A stretch of DNA of 39,055 nucleotides from Candidatus Gastranaerophilales bacterium (GTDB taxonomy: Bacteria; Cyanobacteriota; Vampirovibrionia; Gastranaerophilales; Gastranaerophilaceae). Under the pieces are notes generated by a model that saw only the letters and a list, made by a program, of their open reading frames with translations, ran no database searches and was not told where the DNA came from. A program made the translations under genes and the position numbers. The stretch's first letter is position 1. Each line of letters opens with the position of its first letter. Below are positions 1 through 8,068 of the stretch, piece after piece. The DNA is taken from NCBI GenBank assembly GCA_900767135.1, contig CAAFYU010000027.1, positions 1-39,055 on the forward strand, written 5' to 3'.

Positions 1-893
1 CGTTTAAAGAGTAGTTTTATGTAATCTAATTTATATATTTCAAAAATCACAGAAAATTTATGTTTATCTCGAAAAATTGAAAACCACATTTTTATAAAAA
101 ATTCAATTTTTTGAAAAATATTTAATTTATCAGATTCAAAAACAACTTCAAAAGTTCTCATAATAATATCAACATTGAGAGAAATTACACTAAATTCATT
201 AAAGTTTTTCATATTTTCTGCTGTAATACGTTTTGAATCTTGAGATTTTGTTCTTATTTGATATATATACAAAGGTTCTTCGACTCGTGGAATTTTTCCT
301 AATAAAAGCATTTGTGCGGTATATAAAACATCCCAGCCAAAGACTTTTTTATAATTAGTATCACAATTTTTTATAACGGAATAATCATAAAGTGCACCAC
401 CCATCCAGTGTTTGAGCATTATCCATTTTACAAGATTGTCAATGGGATTGTTGCTTGATAAATCCGCATTAGAACCAAAATCTGAAATTACAGGATTTCT
501 ATCTTCATCAATGTATACAATTTTGCTCCAACAACCTATTGCTCCTTTGGTGGCTTGCATTTTTCTAAGACATTTTTCTATAAATGTGGGTTCTATAATA
601 TCATCATCGGCAAAGGTAAAAAATAAATTATTAGACATTTTTGAAAGACAAAAAGCGGTGTTTTTTTCGCAACCGATATTTTCTTTTTGTAAATAATATT
701 TAATTCTGCTATCTTTTTCTGCATATTCTCTGCAAATTTTATCAATTTCAGGATTTGGAGAACAGTTATTTGAAATTATAAATTCAAAATTTTTGTAAGT
801 TTGATTTAATACAGCTTCAATAGCACCTCGTATAAGCGTAGGTTGGTTATATGTAGGAAGTAATATACTAATTTGTGGATTACGTTCATTCAT
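1..893 (-). CDS. Glycosyltransferase family 2, 3'-truncated by window edge
   Basis: I translated this frame by hand from ATG at 893 and found it open to base 3, so the gene runs off the left edge; about 297 residues are visible. The N-terminus ISILLPTYNQ and the following segment AIEAVLNQTYKNFEF are the standard GT-A nucleotide-sugar binding start of family 2 glycosyltransferases. FTFADDD near residue 100 is the DxD-type metal/sugar-nucleotide site. It probably transfers a sugar to a growing surface glycan at the cytoplasmic membrane face; donor and acceptor cannot be told. Its ATG overlaps the stop of the upstream GT4 gene by 8 bp, so translation is probably coupled. It is the last visible gene of the minus-strand operon starting at 7840. 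Confidence 0.85.
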   Translation of the reverse strand, partial: MNERNPQISILLPTYNQPTLIRGAIEAVLNQTYKNFEFIISNNCSPNPEIDKICREYAEKDSRIKYYLQKENIGCEKNTAFCLSKMSNNLFFTFADDDIIEPTFIEKCLRKMQATKGAIGCWSKIVYIDEDRNPVISDFGSNADLSSNNPIDNLVKWIMLKHWMGGALYDYSVIKNCDTNYKKVFGWDVLYTAQMLLLGKIPRVEEPLYIYQIRTKSQDSKRITAENMKNFNEFSVISLNVDIIMRTFEVVFESDKLNIFQKIEFFIKMWFSIFRDKHKFSVIFEIYKLDYIKLLFK

Positions 894-2181
894 ATAATTT
901 ACACAACCTTTCCAGATTTTTATCTTTTAAAAATTTCAAATACTGTTTTGGTGAACCTTTTGTGTCAGATTTCCATTCTTGTTTTGATAGGATTTTTTTT
1001 AGTTCGTCGTTAACAATATTCTTTTCAAAGTATACCACAAACGGTTCTTTATAATTACCTAAAGATTCAATAAAAATTTCATGAGGTTGCCATTCTTTCT
1101 TACTGGAGTACTGATGCAGAGTTTTGGGTTGTTTAAGGATTTCGTCAAATAAGTTTTTCCATTGCATAGAAAGTGTACTAAGGCTAAAATTATTCTTCGC
1201 ATAGAGTTTGCAATTTTTTGAGAGTTGATTTCGGAGTTCAGGGTTTTCAAAAAGAAGATTAAGATTTTTGTTAAAATCTTCAATATTTTCAGAAATCAAA
1301 CCTGTTTTATTATGTTTAACTAAAATTTTTTCAGCAGGATTATTCATAACGACAGGAACAATACCTGCGGCCATAGCTTCTTGTAATACTTGTTCTGCGG
1401 TTCCATAATGGTTTGGGTTTAGAGGATATGCAAAAATGTCAAATTTAGAAAGATAAGGTTTAATGTCCGGAATTTTTCCTACAATTTCTAATTTGTCGGC
1501 AATCCCGAGGGTTTCAGCTTCTTTTTTTAATAAATTTTCTTTGTCACCTCCGACAACAATAAATTTTGAGTTTGGAATGTTGCAGTTTTTACAAATTTGT
1601 AAAAAATCAGGATGCATTTTTGCATAATCTACAGTTCCTATATAACCAATATTAAAATTGTTGTGTGGTATTGGTTTTAGAGATTGAAAATTTTCTATTC
1701 CGCTTGTTGAAAGAATTGTTGTAAATTTATTTTTATTTGGATAATTGTTTATTTCATTGGTTTCATAACTGATAGGGCTTGTAAATACAAATTTATCTGA
1801 AAAGTTAAGAATTTTTTCGGGAAATACATAAGGTGGGTGTAATCCTGCAATATGTGACCAAAATAGTAATCGACATTTTGGAAATGTATTTTTAATAATA
1901 AAATCATATAAAAGAGGATGATTCCAAAAATGAATAATAACAATGTCAGCATCTGCAATTAAATTAAGTAAATCGATTTGAAAATCATGCATTTTTTCAT
2001 ATAATTCAATATTATAATTATCGCAAATTTCTTTTGCTTTTTCGTTGGCAAAATCGAGTGTTGCAATGAGATGTTTTTTCTCTTTGCAATTAAGAGTTTC
2101 GTATTGAAGCCAATTTAGAAGTACGCTTCCGACACCACCACCAAGATGTGGTGTGATATGTAAAATTTTAATTTGTTTCAT
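886..2181 (-). CDS. Glycosyltransferase family 4 (GT-B fold)
   Basis: This 431-residue protein starts KILHITPHLGGGVGSVL, the glycine-rich N-terminal loop of GT4 retaining glycosyltransferases. The C-terminal half contains NIGYIGTVDYAKMHP and GTAEQVLQEAMAAGIVPVV, where the E(x7)E-type donor-binding motif falls (EQVLQEAMAAG), then the typical HNKTGLI. A tail of about 75 residues after the GT domain has no motif I recognise. It presumably adds a sugar to the surface polysaccharide or O-antigen-like chain made by this cluster. It lies 11 bp downstream of the methyltransferase gene and overlaps the next GT2 by 8 bp, so it belongs to the same operon. The sugar specificity is unknown. Confidence 0.85.
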   Translation of the reverse strand: MKQIKILHITPHLGGGVGSVLLNWLQYETLNCKEKKHLIATLDFANEKAKEICDNYNIELYEKMHDFQIDLLNLIADADIVIIHFWNHPLLYDFIIKNTFPKCRLLFWSHIAGLHPPYVFPEKILNFSDKFVFTSPISYETNEINNYPNKNKFTTILSTSGIENFQSLKPIPHNNFNIGYIGTVDYAKMHPDFLQICKNCNIPNSKFIVVGGDKENLLKKEAETLGIADKLEIVGKIPDIKPYLSKFDIFAYPLNPNHYGTAEQVLQEAMAAGIVPVVMNNPAEKILVKHNKTGLISENIEDFNKNLNLLFENPELRNQLSKNCKLYAKNNFSLSTLSMQWKNLFDEILKQPKTLHQYSSKKEWQPHEIFIESLGNYKEPFVVYFEKNIVNDELKKILSKQEWKSDTKGSPKQYLKFLKDKNLERLCKLYE

Positions 2182-2192
2182 TGTGATAAATT

Positions 2193-3362
2193 TTAATTAT
2201 GATTCATTAATGATGTAATTTTATTTTTAAATCCCATTTCTAGAATTTGTTTTTGAATAGAGTCGTGATACCAATATGGCATAATGACAATAGTTGCATC
2301 AGTTTCAGTTATATCGGACGGATCTTGTATCGACAATAAGTTCCTCCCTATTCTGTAAAAAAGATTTTGTCTGGCCGGATTGCGGTCGATTAATTGGATT
2401 ACATTGCATTTGTCAAAGGTTTCGTTCAATAGTAATGCTGTCGATGCACCAATTCCCCATAAAATTAATTTTTCCTGACTTTTTTCGAATTTTGAAATAT
2501 ATGGAATAAGTTTATTTTGGCAATGGGTTACGTATTGTTTAATGGCTTTTTTGTTGGTTTCATCGTAAATTGTTTCTTTATATTCACCATTATTTTGGTA
2601 TAGTGCATACAAAACATCATAGCTTGCTGCCTTAAAAAACTGTTTTTTATCTAATAATTTGTAACCAAAAGCATTTGCCAAATTTTCCATAGTATTAAGC
2701 GTAAAGTGATATAAATGTTCGTAAGTGAACATTGTAAAAGGTACGGAGTCTGTGTTAGAATATTTTTCTGCATCAGGAACTTCTATATATAAGTAACCTT
2801 CAGGTTTTAGAATTTTTTTTATGTTTAAAAGAACTTTATCAATATCAAGGTAATGTTCAAGAGAATGTCCAAGTATTGCTATATCAAATTTATTTATAAG
2901 TTCTTGCGGAATTTCCATTGTATCTGATTTAATTGCGTTCAATCCTTTTTCTTTTGCAGAATTAATCGCTTGTTCATTGATATCAAGAACATAAATATTT
3001 TTATAACCATTCTCTTTTAAAAATAGTGCAAAATCGCCGGAGCCACTGGCAACATCAATAATGTATGAATCTTGATTAATTAAATGTTTGAATTTGTTGA
3101 GAATTTCATTAAAATATTGATTTGAGTTTTCTTCACCATAAAGTTCTTTATAGCTTAAAGGACAGCAATTTGGAGATGTGTAGTATTTGTTAAAATCATC
3201 TTGAGTTGCTTCAATATTTGAAAAAACAAGTCCACATTTTTTACAACAAACTAAATCTGCTTCACTGTTTTTAAAATGTTCGCCCATTATTTTCATATTA
3301 GAGCAAAGTTTTGTTATAAATTCGGTTTTATCAGATTTGCAAATAGGACATTTTCTACTCAT
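2193..3362 (-). CDS. Three-domain sugar C-methyltransferase-like protein (class I SAM methyltransferase)
   Basis: The 389 residues show the layout of the NovU/TylC3 type of sugar C-methyltransferase. An N-terminal zinc-binding segment has C5-P-I-C8 and C40-x2-C43. A class I SAM domain follows, with motif I IIDVASGSGDF at about 100-110 and the later LGHSLEHYLDIDKVL. A C-terminal Rossmann-like part begins LWGIGASTALLLNE, typical of the family's third domain. Family members methylate a carbon next to the keto group of an NDP-4-keto-deoxysugar. In this operon the likely substrate is the 4-keto-3,6-dideoxy sugar made after RfbH, which would give a branched sugar; that is inference. Some proteins of this layout have other substrates. 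Its start overlaps the epimerase stop by 8 bp. Confidence 0.75.
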   Translation of the reverse strand: MSRKCPICKSDKTEFITKLCSNMKIMGEHFKNSEADLVCCKKCGLVFSNIEATQDDFNKYYTSPNCCPLSYKELYGEENSNQYFNEILNKFKHLINQDSYIIDVASGSGDFALFLKENGYKNIYVLDINEQAINSAKEKGLNAIKSDTMEIPQELINKFDIAILGHSLEHYLDIDKVLLNIKKILKPEGYLYIEVPDAEKYSNTDSVPFTMFTYEHLYHFTLNTMENLANAFGYKLLDKKQFFKAASYDVLYALYQNNGEYKETIYDETNKKAIKQYVTHCQNKLIPYISKFEKSQEKLILWGIGASTALLLNETFDKCNVIQLIDRNPARQNLFYRIGRNLLSIQDPSDITETDATIVIMPYWYHDSIQKQILEMGFKNKITSLMNHN

Positions 3363-4380
3363 TTATTATAAACTCCTTTTCATATTTTTTAAATTGTTCG
3401 GTTAATTTTTCGAGTTTTTCGTTTATAGCCGGAACAAACCTTTTTCTTTTAGGATTTTCATTTAACCAATCAATAGTTTCTTTTAGACCCTGCTCTATTG
3501 TGACTTCTGTTTTCCAATTCGGAACAAGTTTTTTTATTTTTGAAGTGTCAAACAAACGATTTTCCGTCCTTTGAAGAATTTCTATAAGTGGAAATTCTTT
3601 TTGATTTAATAGTTCTTCTTTTGGAATATGAATAACTTTTATTTTCTTTAGCCCACAAATTTTTAATAATGTTTTCATTACATAGTTGAAACTTTCAACA
3701 GTATCTCCTGAAATTTGATAAGTTTCTCCAATACTTTCAGGTTTCCCGAAAAGTTGAACGAAAACATTTGCAAAATCTTTTGAATGTGTAAATGTCCAAA
3801 GATTGTTGCCGTTTCCCGCCATAAGAAGTGGTTTCCCTTCTAAACAACGTTGTACGGTTGTATAACAGTTGTATCCTATTGAATAAAGCAAGATAGTATC
3901 ATAAGTGTAGCTAGGTCTTACAATAGTTATTGGAAAATTTATATTGTGGTAGGCTTTTTGAAATTCAATTTCGGCTTCAATTTTTCCGTTTATATAGTCA
4001 CTACCTTCTCCAAGTTTATATTGTTCGGATGTTTCTCTAAACAGCCCGTCTTTATCCGGTTTTTTATACAATGCATCTGAACTTATGTAGATATATTGTT
4101 TTGTTTTGCCGTTAAAAAGTTCAATAGCCGTTTTGGCTTGTTCTCCGTTGTAACATAAAAAGTCGCAAACAACATCAAAATGATAGTTTGCTAATGCTTT
4201 TTTGCATTCGCATATATTTCTGATATCTGCGTGAATTAATTTTGCTTCTTGCGGAATTTCGCGTCGTGTACCGGATTTTAAATCTCTATTTAAAAGATAG
4301 ACCTCGTGTCCGAGAGCGATTGCTTTTTTTGTACAATACCAACTTATATTTCCATAACCGCCAATAAAAAGAATTTTCAT
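3355..4380 (-). CDS. NAD(P)-dependent nucleotide-sugar epimerase/reductase (extended SDR)
   Basis: This 341-residue extended short-chain dehydrogenase begins MKILFIGGYGNISWYC, a GxxGxxS variant of the Rossmann dinucleotide loop with LLNR at the end of beta-2. YISSDALY matches the active-site Ser/Thr strand and YINGK is the catalytic YxxxK. QISGDTVESFNYV matches the substrate-binding region of NDP-sugar epimerases. It probably reduces or epimerises C4 of an NDP-4-keto sugar. Placed directly before the C-methyltransferase, it could act on the branched product. It is not a CDP-glucose 4,6-dehydratase: that family's N-terminal signature is absent. It lies 9 bp after the radical SAM gene's stop. 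Confidence 0.75.
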   Translation of the reverse strand: MKILFIGGYGNISWYCTKKAIALGHEVYLLNRDLKSGTRREIPQEAKLIHADIRNICECKKALANYHFDVVCDFLCYNGEQAKTAIELFNGKTKQYIYISSDALYKKPDKDGLFRETSEQYKLGEGSDYINGKIEAEIEFQKAYHNINFPITIVRPSYTYDTILLYSIGYNCYTTVQRCLEGKPLLMAGNGNNLWTFTHSKDFANVFVQLFGKPESIGETYQISGDTVESFNYVMKTLLKICGLKKIKVIHIPKEELLNQKEFPLIEILQRTENRLFDTSKIKKLVPNWKTEVTIEQGLKETIDWLNENPKRKRFVPAINEKLEKLTEQFKKYEKEFIINE

Positions 4381-4389
4381 CTCTTGGAA

Positions 4390-5394
4390 CTATGCCTCCA
4401 AAAATTTTTTAAGTATTTCTTCCCTGCAATCATCAAGATTATCAAATTTGTTGTTTAAAGCATTTATGTGGTCACAATCTTTACAAGAATTTAGACAAAA
4501 TCTTTTGCCCTCAAGATGATTAATTCTCAAAGTTTTTAATTCTTCAGAATTCCAAATTTCTTTTAATGTGTTGTTTTTGATGTTACCGATTTTAGGAGAA
4601 GTAAAATTGTAATATGCATCAGAACAAGGGAATATATTACCTTCTTGATCCATAATCATTGTAAAAAATATTTGTGGACAAACATTTATTGATTGTAGTT
4701 TTTCCCCATAAAGAGAGTTATTCGAATGGACTTGAATTTTGTTATAATCAAGTTCACTTACCAAATTACTAATTACTTGTACTGTTAAGTTATCGCATTT
4801 ATCTTCAAACAGTTTATGAAATTTTTCTATTTTTTCTTCTGTATTAATAGCAATGTCCGGCATTTTTAATACTATTTTTGTATTGCCTTTATTTTTGTAC
4901 AAATATTCAAGATTTTCTAAAAATTGTTCAAAATTAATATCAAAATTGCAATTATTTAAATAATCTTCTTTACAAATTCCTTGTAAAGATACTCTAAGTG
5001 TTCCAAGATTACTGTCTATGATTTTAGAAATTCTATCTTTATTTAGTAATGAACCATTTGTTAAAATTACAGTTTCGTTAGCAACTTGGTTAGTTAAAGA
5101 AACCATTTTATAAATGTCATTATTTAGTAGGGGTTCTCCTCCACCACAAAATGTAACAGATTTTAATTTTCTTGGGAAATCACTTGCGTCGGAAATAAAT
5201 TTTTTGAATATATCCATTGATAAGCTTTTGGCAGGACGTTGCTTATTGCTATCCAGAGAGTGATAGCAATAGTTACAACGGAAATTGCAAGCTCCTGTTG
5301 GTTCAATTTGCATTGAAAGAGGCATATCAAGAGGTACAATATCTTTAAGAAAGCTTCTTTGATTTCTGTTAATCCAGCTTTTTTCTTTTACCAT
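4390..5394 (-). CDS. Radical SAM/SPASM domain protein
   Basis: The 334-residue protein has the radical SAM cluster motif C36-x3-C40-x2-C43 inside EPTGACNFRCNYCYH. FCGGGEPLLN is the GGE SAM-binding motif, and ILTNGSLLNK is the usual beta-4 segment. The C-terminal third has a SPASM-like auxiliary Fe-S region: NVCPQIFF, then IFPCSD, the GNIKNNTLKEIWNS element and the cysteine cluster CLNSCKDC. SPASM proteins mature peptides or modify small molecules by radical chemistry. In this glycan operon a role in sugar modification or in adding an amino-acid-derived substituent is possible but unproven. It overlaps its radical SAM neighbour by 7 bp and shares its domain layout, so the two may act in sequence or as a pair. 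Confidence 0.85.
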   Translation of the reverse strand: MVKEKSWINRNQRSFLKDIVPLDMPLSMQIEPTGACNFRCNYCYHSLDSNKQRPAKSLSMDIFKKFISDASDFPRKLKSVTFCGGGEPLLNNDIYKMVSLTNQVANETVILTNGSLLNKDRISKIIDSNLGTLRVSLQGICKEDYLNNCNFDINFEQFLENLEYLYKNKGNTKIVLKMPDIAINTEEKIEKFHKLFEDKCDNLTVQVISNLVSELDYNKIQVHSNNSLYGEKLQSINVCPQIFFTMIMDQEGNIFPCSDAYYNFTSPKIGNIKNNTLKEIWNSEELKTLRINHLEGKRFCLNSCKDCDHINALNNKFDNLDDCREEILKKFLEA

Positions 5395-6401
5395 ATTGTT
5401 TCTACCTTTTTTAATAATTCTTCTGCGAACGCGTCAATATCATCGGGTGCCCCTTGCTTTAGTTGTCCGCATTCTGCACAAATCGGATGCGTTTTGCGTT
5501 CACCACGCAAGAACATTTTTTGATATTCTCTCATTTCTTTGCTATTCCATAAGTCTTTAACTGATTGAGTTTTTGCATCACCCAAGAGTAATTTACGGCT
5601 CCAATCAAGAAAACATAAACTTACGGTTCCGTCAGAATTTACTGCAAAAGAATAGAACACATAAGGACATGTAAGAACTTCTTTAATTTTGTTGTTATAA
5701 ATTCCACGAGTTTCGTTTACTTCAACTTTTTTTTGTTCAAAAGTTGGCCAGCAATCCATTATACTTTCAATAAAAATTCCGTCGGTAATGTTTCCGAATG
5801 TGTCCAAAAATGTTTGTTTATCTTCTTCCGAAATAACGTCACCATTAATTTTTACTAACATTTCACATTGTTTTTTATGTTCATAGAAAAATTTAATGTT
5901 TTCTGCAAGCTGTTTGAAACTAACTTTAGCTCTTGAAAATTCCATGTATTGCTCGTCTTTAACACCTTCTATTGAAATGTTAATTTTATCAAGTCCGGCA
6001 TCAATGATTTTTAAACTTAATTCAGGTGTTAAAAGTGCTGCATTTGTTGTTGTATCAACTCTGTCACAGCAACCGCTTTCTTTAGCATACTTAATCATAT
6101 CCGGAAATTTCGGGTTCAAAAGAGGCTCGCCATCTTTGTACAATCTGATTACTTTCACTTTATCTTCAAAAGTACAAATATCGTCAATAACTTTTTTGTA
6201 AAGTTCAAAATCCATTAAACCATGATTTCTTCCCGGAGTTTTTTTCATTAATTCTCGATCACCTGTTGGGCAGAATTTACATTGAAAATTACATCTGTCT
6301 GAAGGGTCAATATTTATAATAAAAGGTGTTTTGAGTGGAATAACTTCTTCTAATTTCGTACGATTTTTTAAATCAATTCTCGGTTTAATTTCTGCTTTCA
6401 T
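5388..6401 (-). CDS. Radical SAM/SPASM domain protein (second of a tandem pair)
   Basis: I start this at ATG 6401 (MKAEIKPRIDLKN), which has GGAG 6 nt upstream; a GTG at 6443 would add 14 residues but has no ribosome site. The protein is 337 residues. C37-x3-C41-x2-C44 in DPSDRCNFQCKFCP is the radical SAM motif and KDGEPLLNP the SAM-binding GE motif. VLTCPYVFYS, TVSLCFLDW, LLGDAKTQSVKDLWNS and HPICAECGQ form the C-terminal SPASM cysteine region. It is related to the downstream gene but not a close copy. It lies 74 bp after rfbH in the same direction. The substrate cannot be read from sequence; deoxysugar or glycan modification is suggested by context only. Confidence 0.85.
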   Translation of the reverse strand: MKAEIKPRIDLKNRTKLEEVIPLKTPFIINIDPSDRCNFQCKFCPTGDRELMKKTPGRNHGLMDFELYKKVIDDICTFEDKVKVIRLYKDGEPLLNPKFPDMIKYAKESGCCDRVDTTTNAALLTPELSLKIIDAGLDKINISIEGVKDEQYMEFSRAKVSFKQLAENIKFFYEHKKQCEMLVKINGDVISEEDKQTFLDTFGNITDGIFIESIMDCWPTFEQKKVEVNETRGIYNNKIKEVLTCPYVFYSFAVNSDGTVSLCFLDWSRKLLLGDAKTQSVKDLWNSKEMREYQKMFLRGERKTHPICAECGQLKQGAPDDIDAFAEELLKKVETIW

Positions 6402-6475
6402 TTTTTCTCCTAATAAAATAGTCATTTTATAACTTCTTAACACAGCAATAATTATAAGTAAAGTTAAAAATATAT

Positions 6476-7840
6476 TTATTGCTTATGTTTTTTAATAAAT
6501 TCATTTATTTTAGAAACAATAATATTTAAATCATTAATTTCTAATGCCGGATATACCCCAATCCAAAAAGTAGAATTCATTACAAAATCTGTATTTGGTA
6601 ATTTTTTGTAATCAGTTTCTGTTAAATTTTTAGAGTTTAATATTTCGGAATTTTCAATTCTCAATAAAATGTCATCATCTGTGTACAGCGGTTGACGTAA
6701 TAGGTTTCCGGCAAATAATTGTCTTGTTCCGATTTTATTTTCTTCCAAAAATTTTACTAATTCGATTTTATTAAATGGTGCACTTTCTTTAACACTTATC
6801 AAAAATCCAAACCAAGACGGTTTTACTTTTGGGTTAAGTTTTGGAAGAATCAAGAAATCTTCAAATTTTTTAAGTTTTTCATATAGATAGTTAAAATTAC
6901 GATTTCGAATTTCTATATATTTGTCAATTTTTTTAAGTTGAGCAAGCCCACAAGCTGCCTGCCAATCGGTAATTTTAAGATTATAACCTAAATGAGAATA
7001 GGTGTATTTGTGGTCATAACCAAACGGTAATTTGCCGAGTTGCATATTAAATCGTTGCTTGCAAGTATCATCGTGTCCCGGTTCGCACCAACAATCTCGC
7101 CCCCAATCTCTGTAGGATTTGATAATCCGATAAAGTTCGGTATTTTTCGTACAAACAGCACCGCCTTCACCCATCGTAATATGGTGTGCAGGGTAAAAAC
7201 TGTATGTTCCGATATGCCCGAAAGTTCCGACTTTTTGCCCGTTATATTCAGCCCCCAGTGCATCACAGTTATCTTCAATAAGCCATAGATTATGCTTATC
7301 ACAAATTTCTTTTATTTTTTCAATATCAAATACGTTACCTAACGTGTGTGCTAAAAATATAGCTTTTGTTTTAGGAGTTATTGATTTTTCAATTTTGTCG
7401 ATATCAATATTGTAGGTTCCTATTTCGACATCAACAAATACAGGTATAAGACCGTTTTGCACAATCGGATTAACCGTAGTTGGAAATCCTGCGGCAACGG
7501 TAATTACTTCATCGCCTTTCTTTAATCTTTTTTCTCCCAGTTTGTGAGAAGTCAAAGCTGTTAATGCTAAAAGATTTGCACTTGAACCTGAAGTTGTAGT
7601 GAGTGCATATTTTGAACCGAGATATTTTGCAAAGTCTTTTTCAAATTGTTTGTTAAACCTTCCTGTTGTAAGCCACATGTCAAGCGTTGCGTCTATCATA
7701 TTAGACATTTCTTCTTCACCAAGTATTTTCCCTGAAACCGGTATGTAATTTCCCTTTCTTGCATCAGGTTTAGCTAATTTGTAATAAAGTTTAGCTAAAA
7801 ATTTAATTTGTTTTCTTATTAATTCTGTAAAAAAGCTCAT
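6476..7840 (-). CDS. rfbH: RfbH-type 3-dehydrase (E1, PLP and [2Fe-2S]) of 3,6-dideoxyhexose synthesis
   Basis: At 454 residues this matches the NDP-4-keto-6-deoxyhexose 3-dehydrase family (RfbH/DdhC/AscC) in length and key residues. The PLP site reads SFYPAHHITMGEGGA: His replaces the Schiff-base lysine of ordinary DegT aminotransferases, the hallmark that converts them to dehydrases. Cys192 and C250-W-C252...C260 fit the four cysteines that hold the [2Fe-2S] cluster in CDP-sugar E1, which separates it from GDP-sugar ColD. E1 removes the C3 hydroxyl of a CDP-4-keto-6-deoxyglucose intermediate together with an E3 reductase. E3, the cytidylyltransferase RfbF and the 4,6-dehydratase RfbG are not in the window and may lie to the left. 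It is first in its operon; AAGGATATT precedes the ATG. Confidence 0.9.
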   Translation of the reverse strand: MSFFTELIRKQIKFLAKLYYKLAKPDARKGNYIPVSGKILGEEEMSNMIDATLDMWLTTGRFNKQFEKDFAKYLGSKYALTTTSGSSANLLALTALTSHKLGEKRLKKGDEVITVAAGFPTTVNPIVQNGLIPVFVDVEIGTYNIDIDKIEKSITPKTKAIFLAHTLGNVFDIEKIKEICDKHNLWLIEDNCDALGAEYNGQKVGTFGHIGTYSFYPAHHITMGEGGAVCTKNTELYRIIKSYRDWGRDCWCEPGHDDTCKQRFNMQLGKLPFGYDHKYTYSHLGYNLKITDWQAACGLAQLKKIDKYIEIRNRNFNYLYEKLKKFEDFLILPKLNPKVKPSWFGFLISVKESAPFNKIELVKFLEENKIGTRQLFAGNLLRQPLYTDDDILLRIENSEILNSKNLTETDYKKLPNTDFVMNSTFWIGVYPALEINDLNIIVSKINEFIKKHKQ

Positions 7841-7919
7841 AATATCCTTTTATCCTAAATAAGTTTTATTATATAATGAATACTTGTAAAGAAAAAGGAA
7901 TTGTGATAAATTTTTACAT

Positions 7920-8012
7920 ATGTTAAGTAAAAATATATTAAACGGATTTAAAAATGGCGGAAACCCGCTCGTAGCAACAGTTTCGGGGGGGGGGCACTTC
8001 TTAATGCACTAA
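7920..8012 (+). other. Possible 30-codon leader ORF containing the G10 tract
   Basis: An ATG at 7920 opens a frame of 30 codons, ending at TAA 8010-8012, which runs straight through the G10 tract (VSGGG at the run). It has no clear Shine-Dalgarno site, so translation is uncertain. One extra G would shift the frame so that it continues to TGA 8048-8050, which overlaps the ATG of the glycosyltransferase at 8047. One G fewer stops it at the TAA at 8002-8004. It may be a true leader peptide or a chance frame. Confidence 0.25.
7985..7994. repeat. Homopolymeric G10 tract in glycosyltransferase leader
   Basis: Ten consecutive G residues sit 52 bp before the glycosyltransferase ATG, in DNA that is otherwise strongly AT-rich. 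Long G runs are slippage-prone and are a classic basis of phase variation in surface-glycan genes of other bacteria. The run is visible; variability is inference. Confidence 0.85.
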
Positions 8013-8026
8013 AATCAATAGTTTGT

Positions 8027-8068
8027 AATAAAGCACAGGTGATGTTATGAATACACCTGTGCTTTATT
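8027..8068 (+). promoter_or_regulatory. 15-bp perfect hairpin enclosing the start codon
   Basis: AATAAAGCACAGGTG (8027-8041) and its exact complement (8054-8068) flank a 12-nt loop, ATGTTATGAATA. The Shine-Dalgarno-like AGGTG (8037-8041) is in the stem and the start ATG (8047-8049) is in the loop. In mRNA this would hide the ribosome site, so the structure is a candidate translational switch, thermosensor or coupling device. The right arm also encodes residues 3-8 of the protein. Confidence 0.65.

Noticed and set aside
412..696. 94-codon plus-strand frame
   Set aside because: It is antisense to the well-supported GT2 gene at 1-893 and has no ribosome site or recognisable motif.
3355..4380. 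Reading this gene as the missing CDP-glucose 4,6-dehydratase (rfbG)
   Set aside because: The N-terminal and active-site motifs differ from that family; it looks like a later-step epimerase/reductase.
7985..7994. G-quadruplex at the G10 run
   Set aside because: Only one G run is present locally, so an intramolecular quadruplex is not supported.
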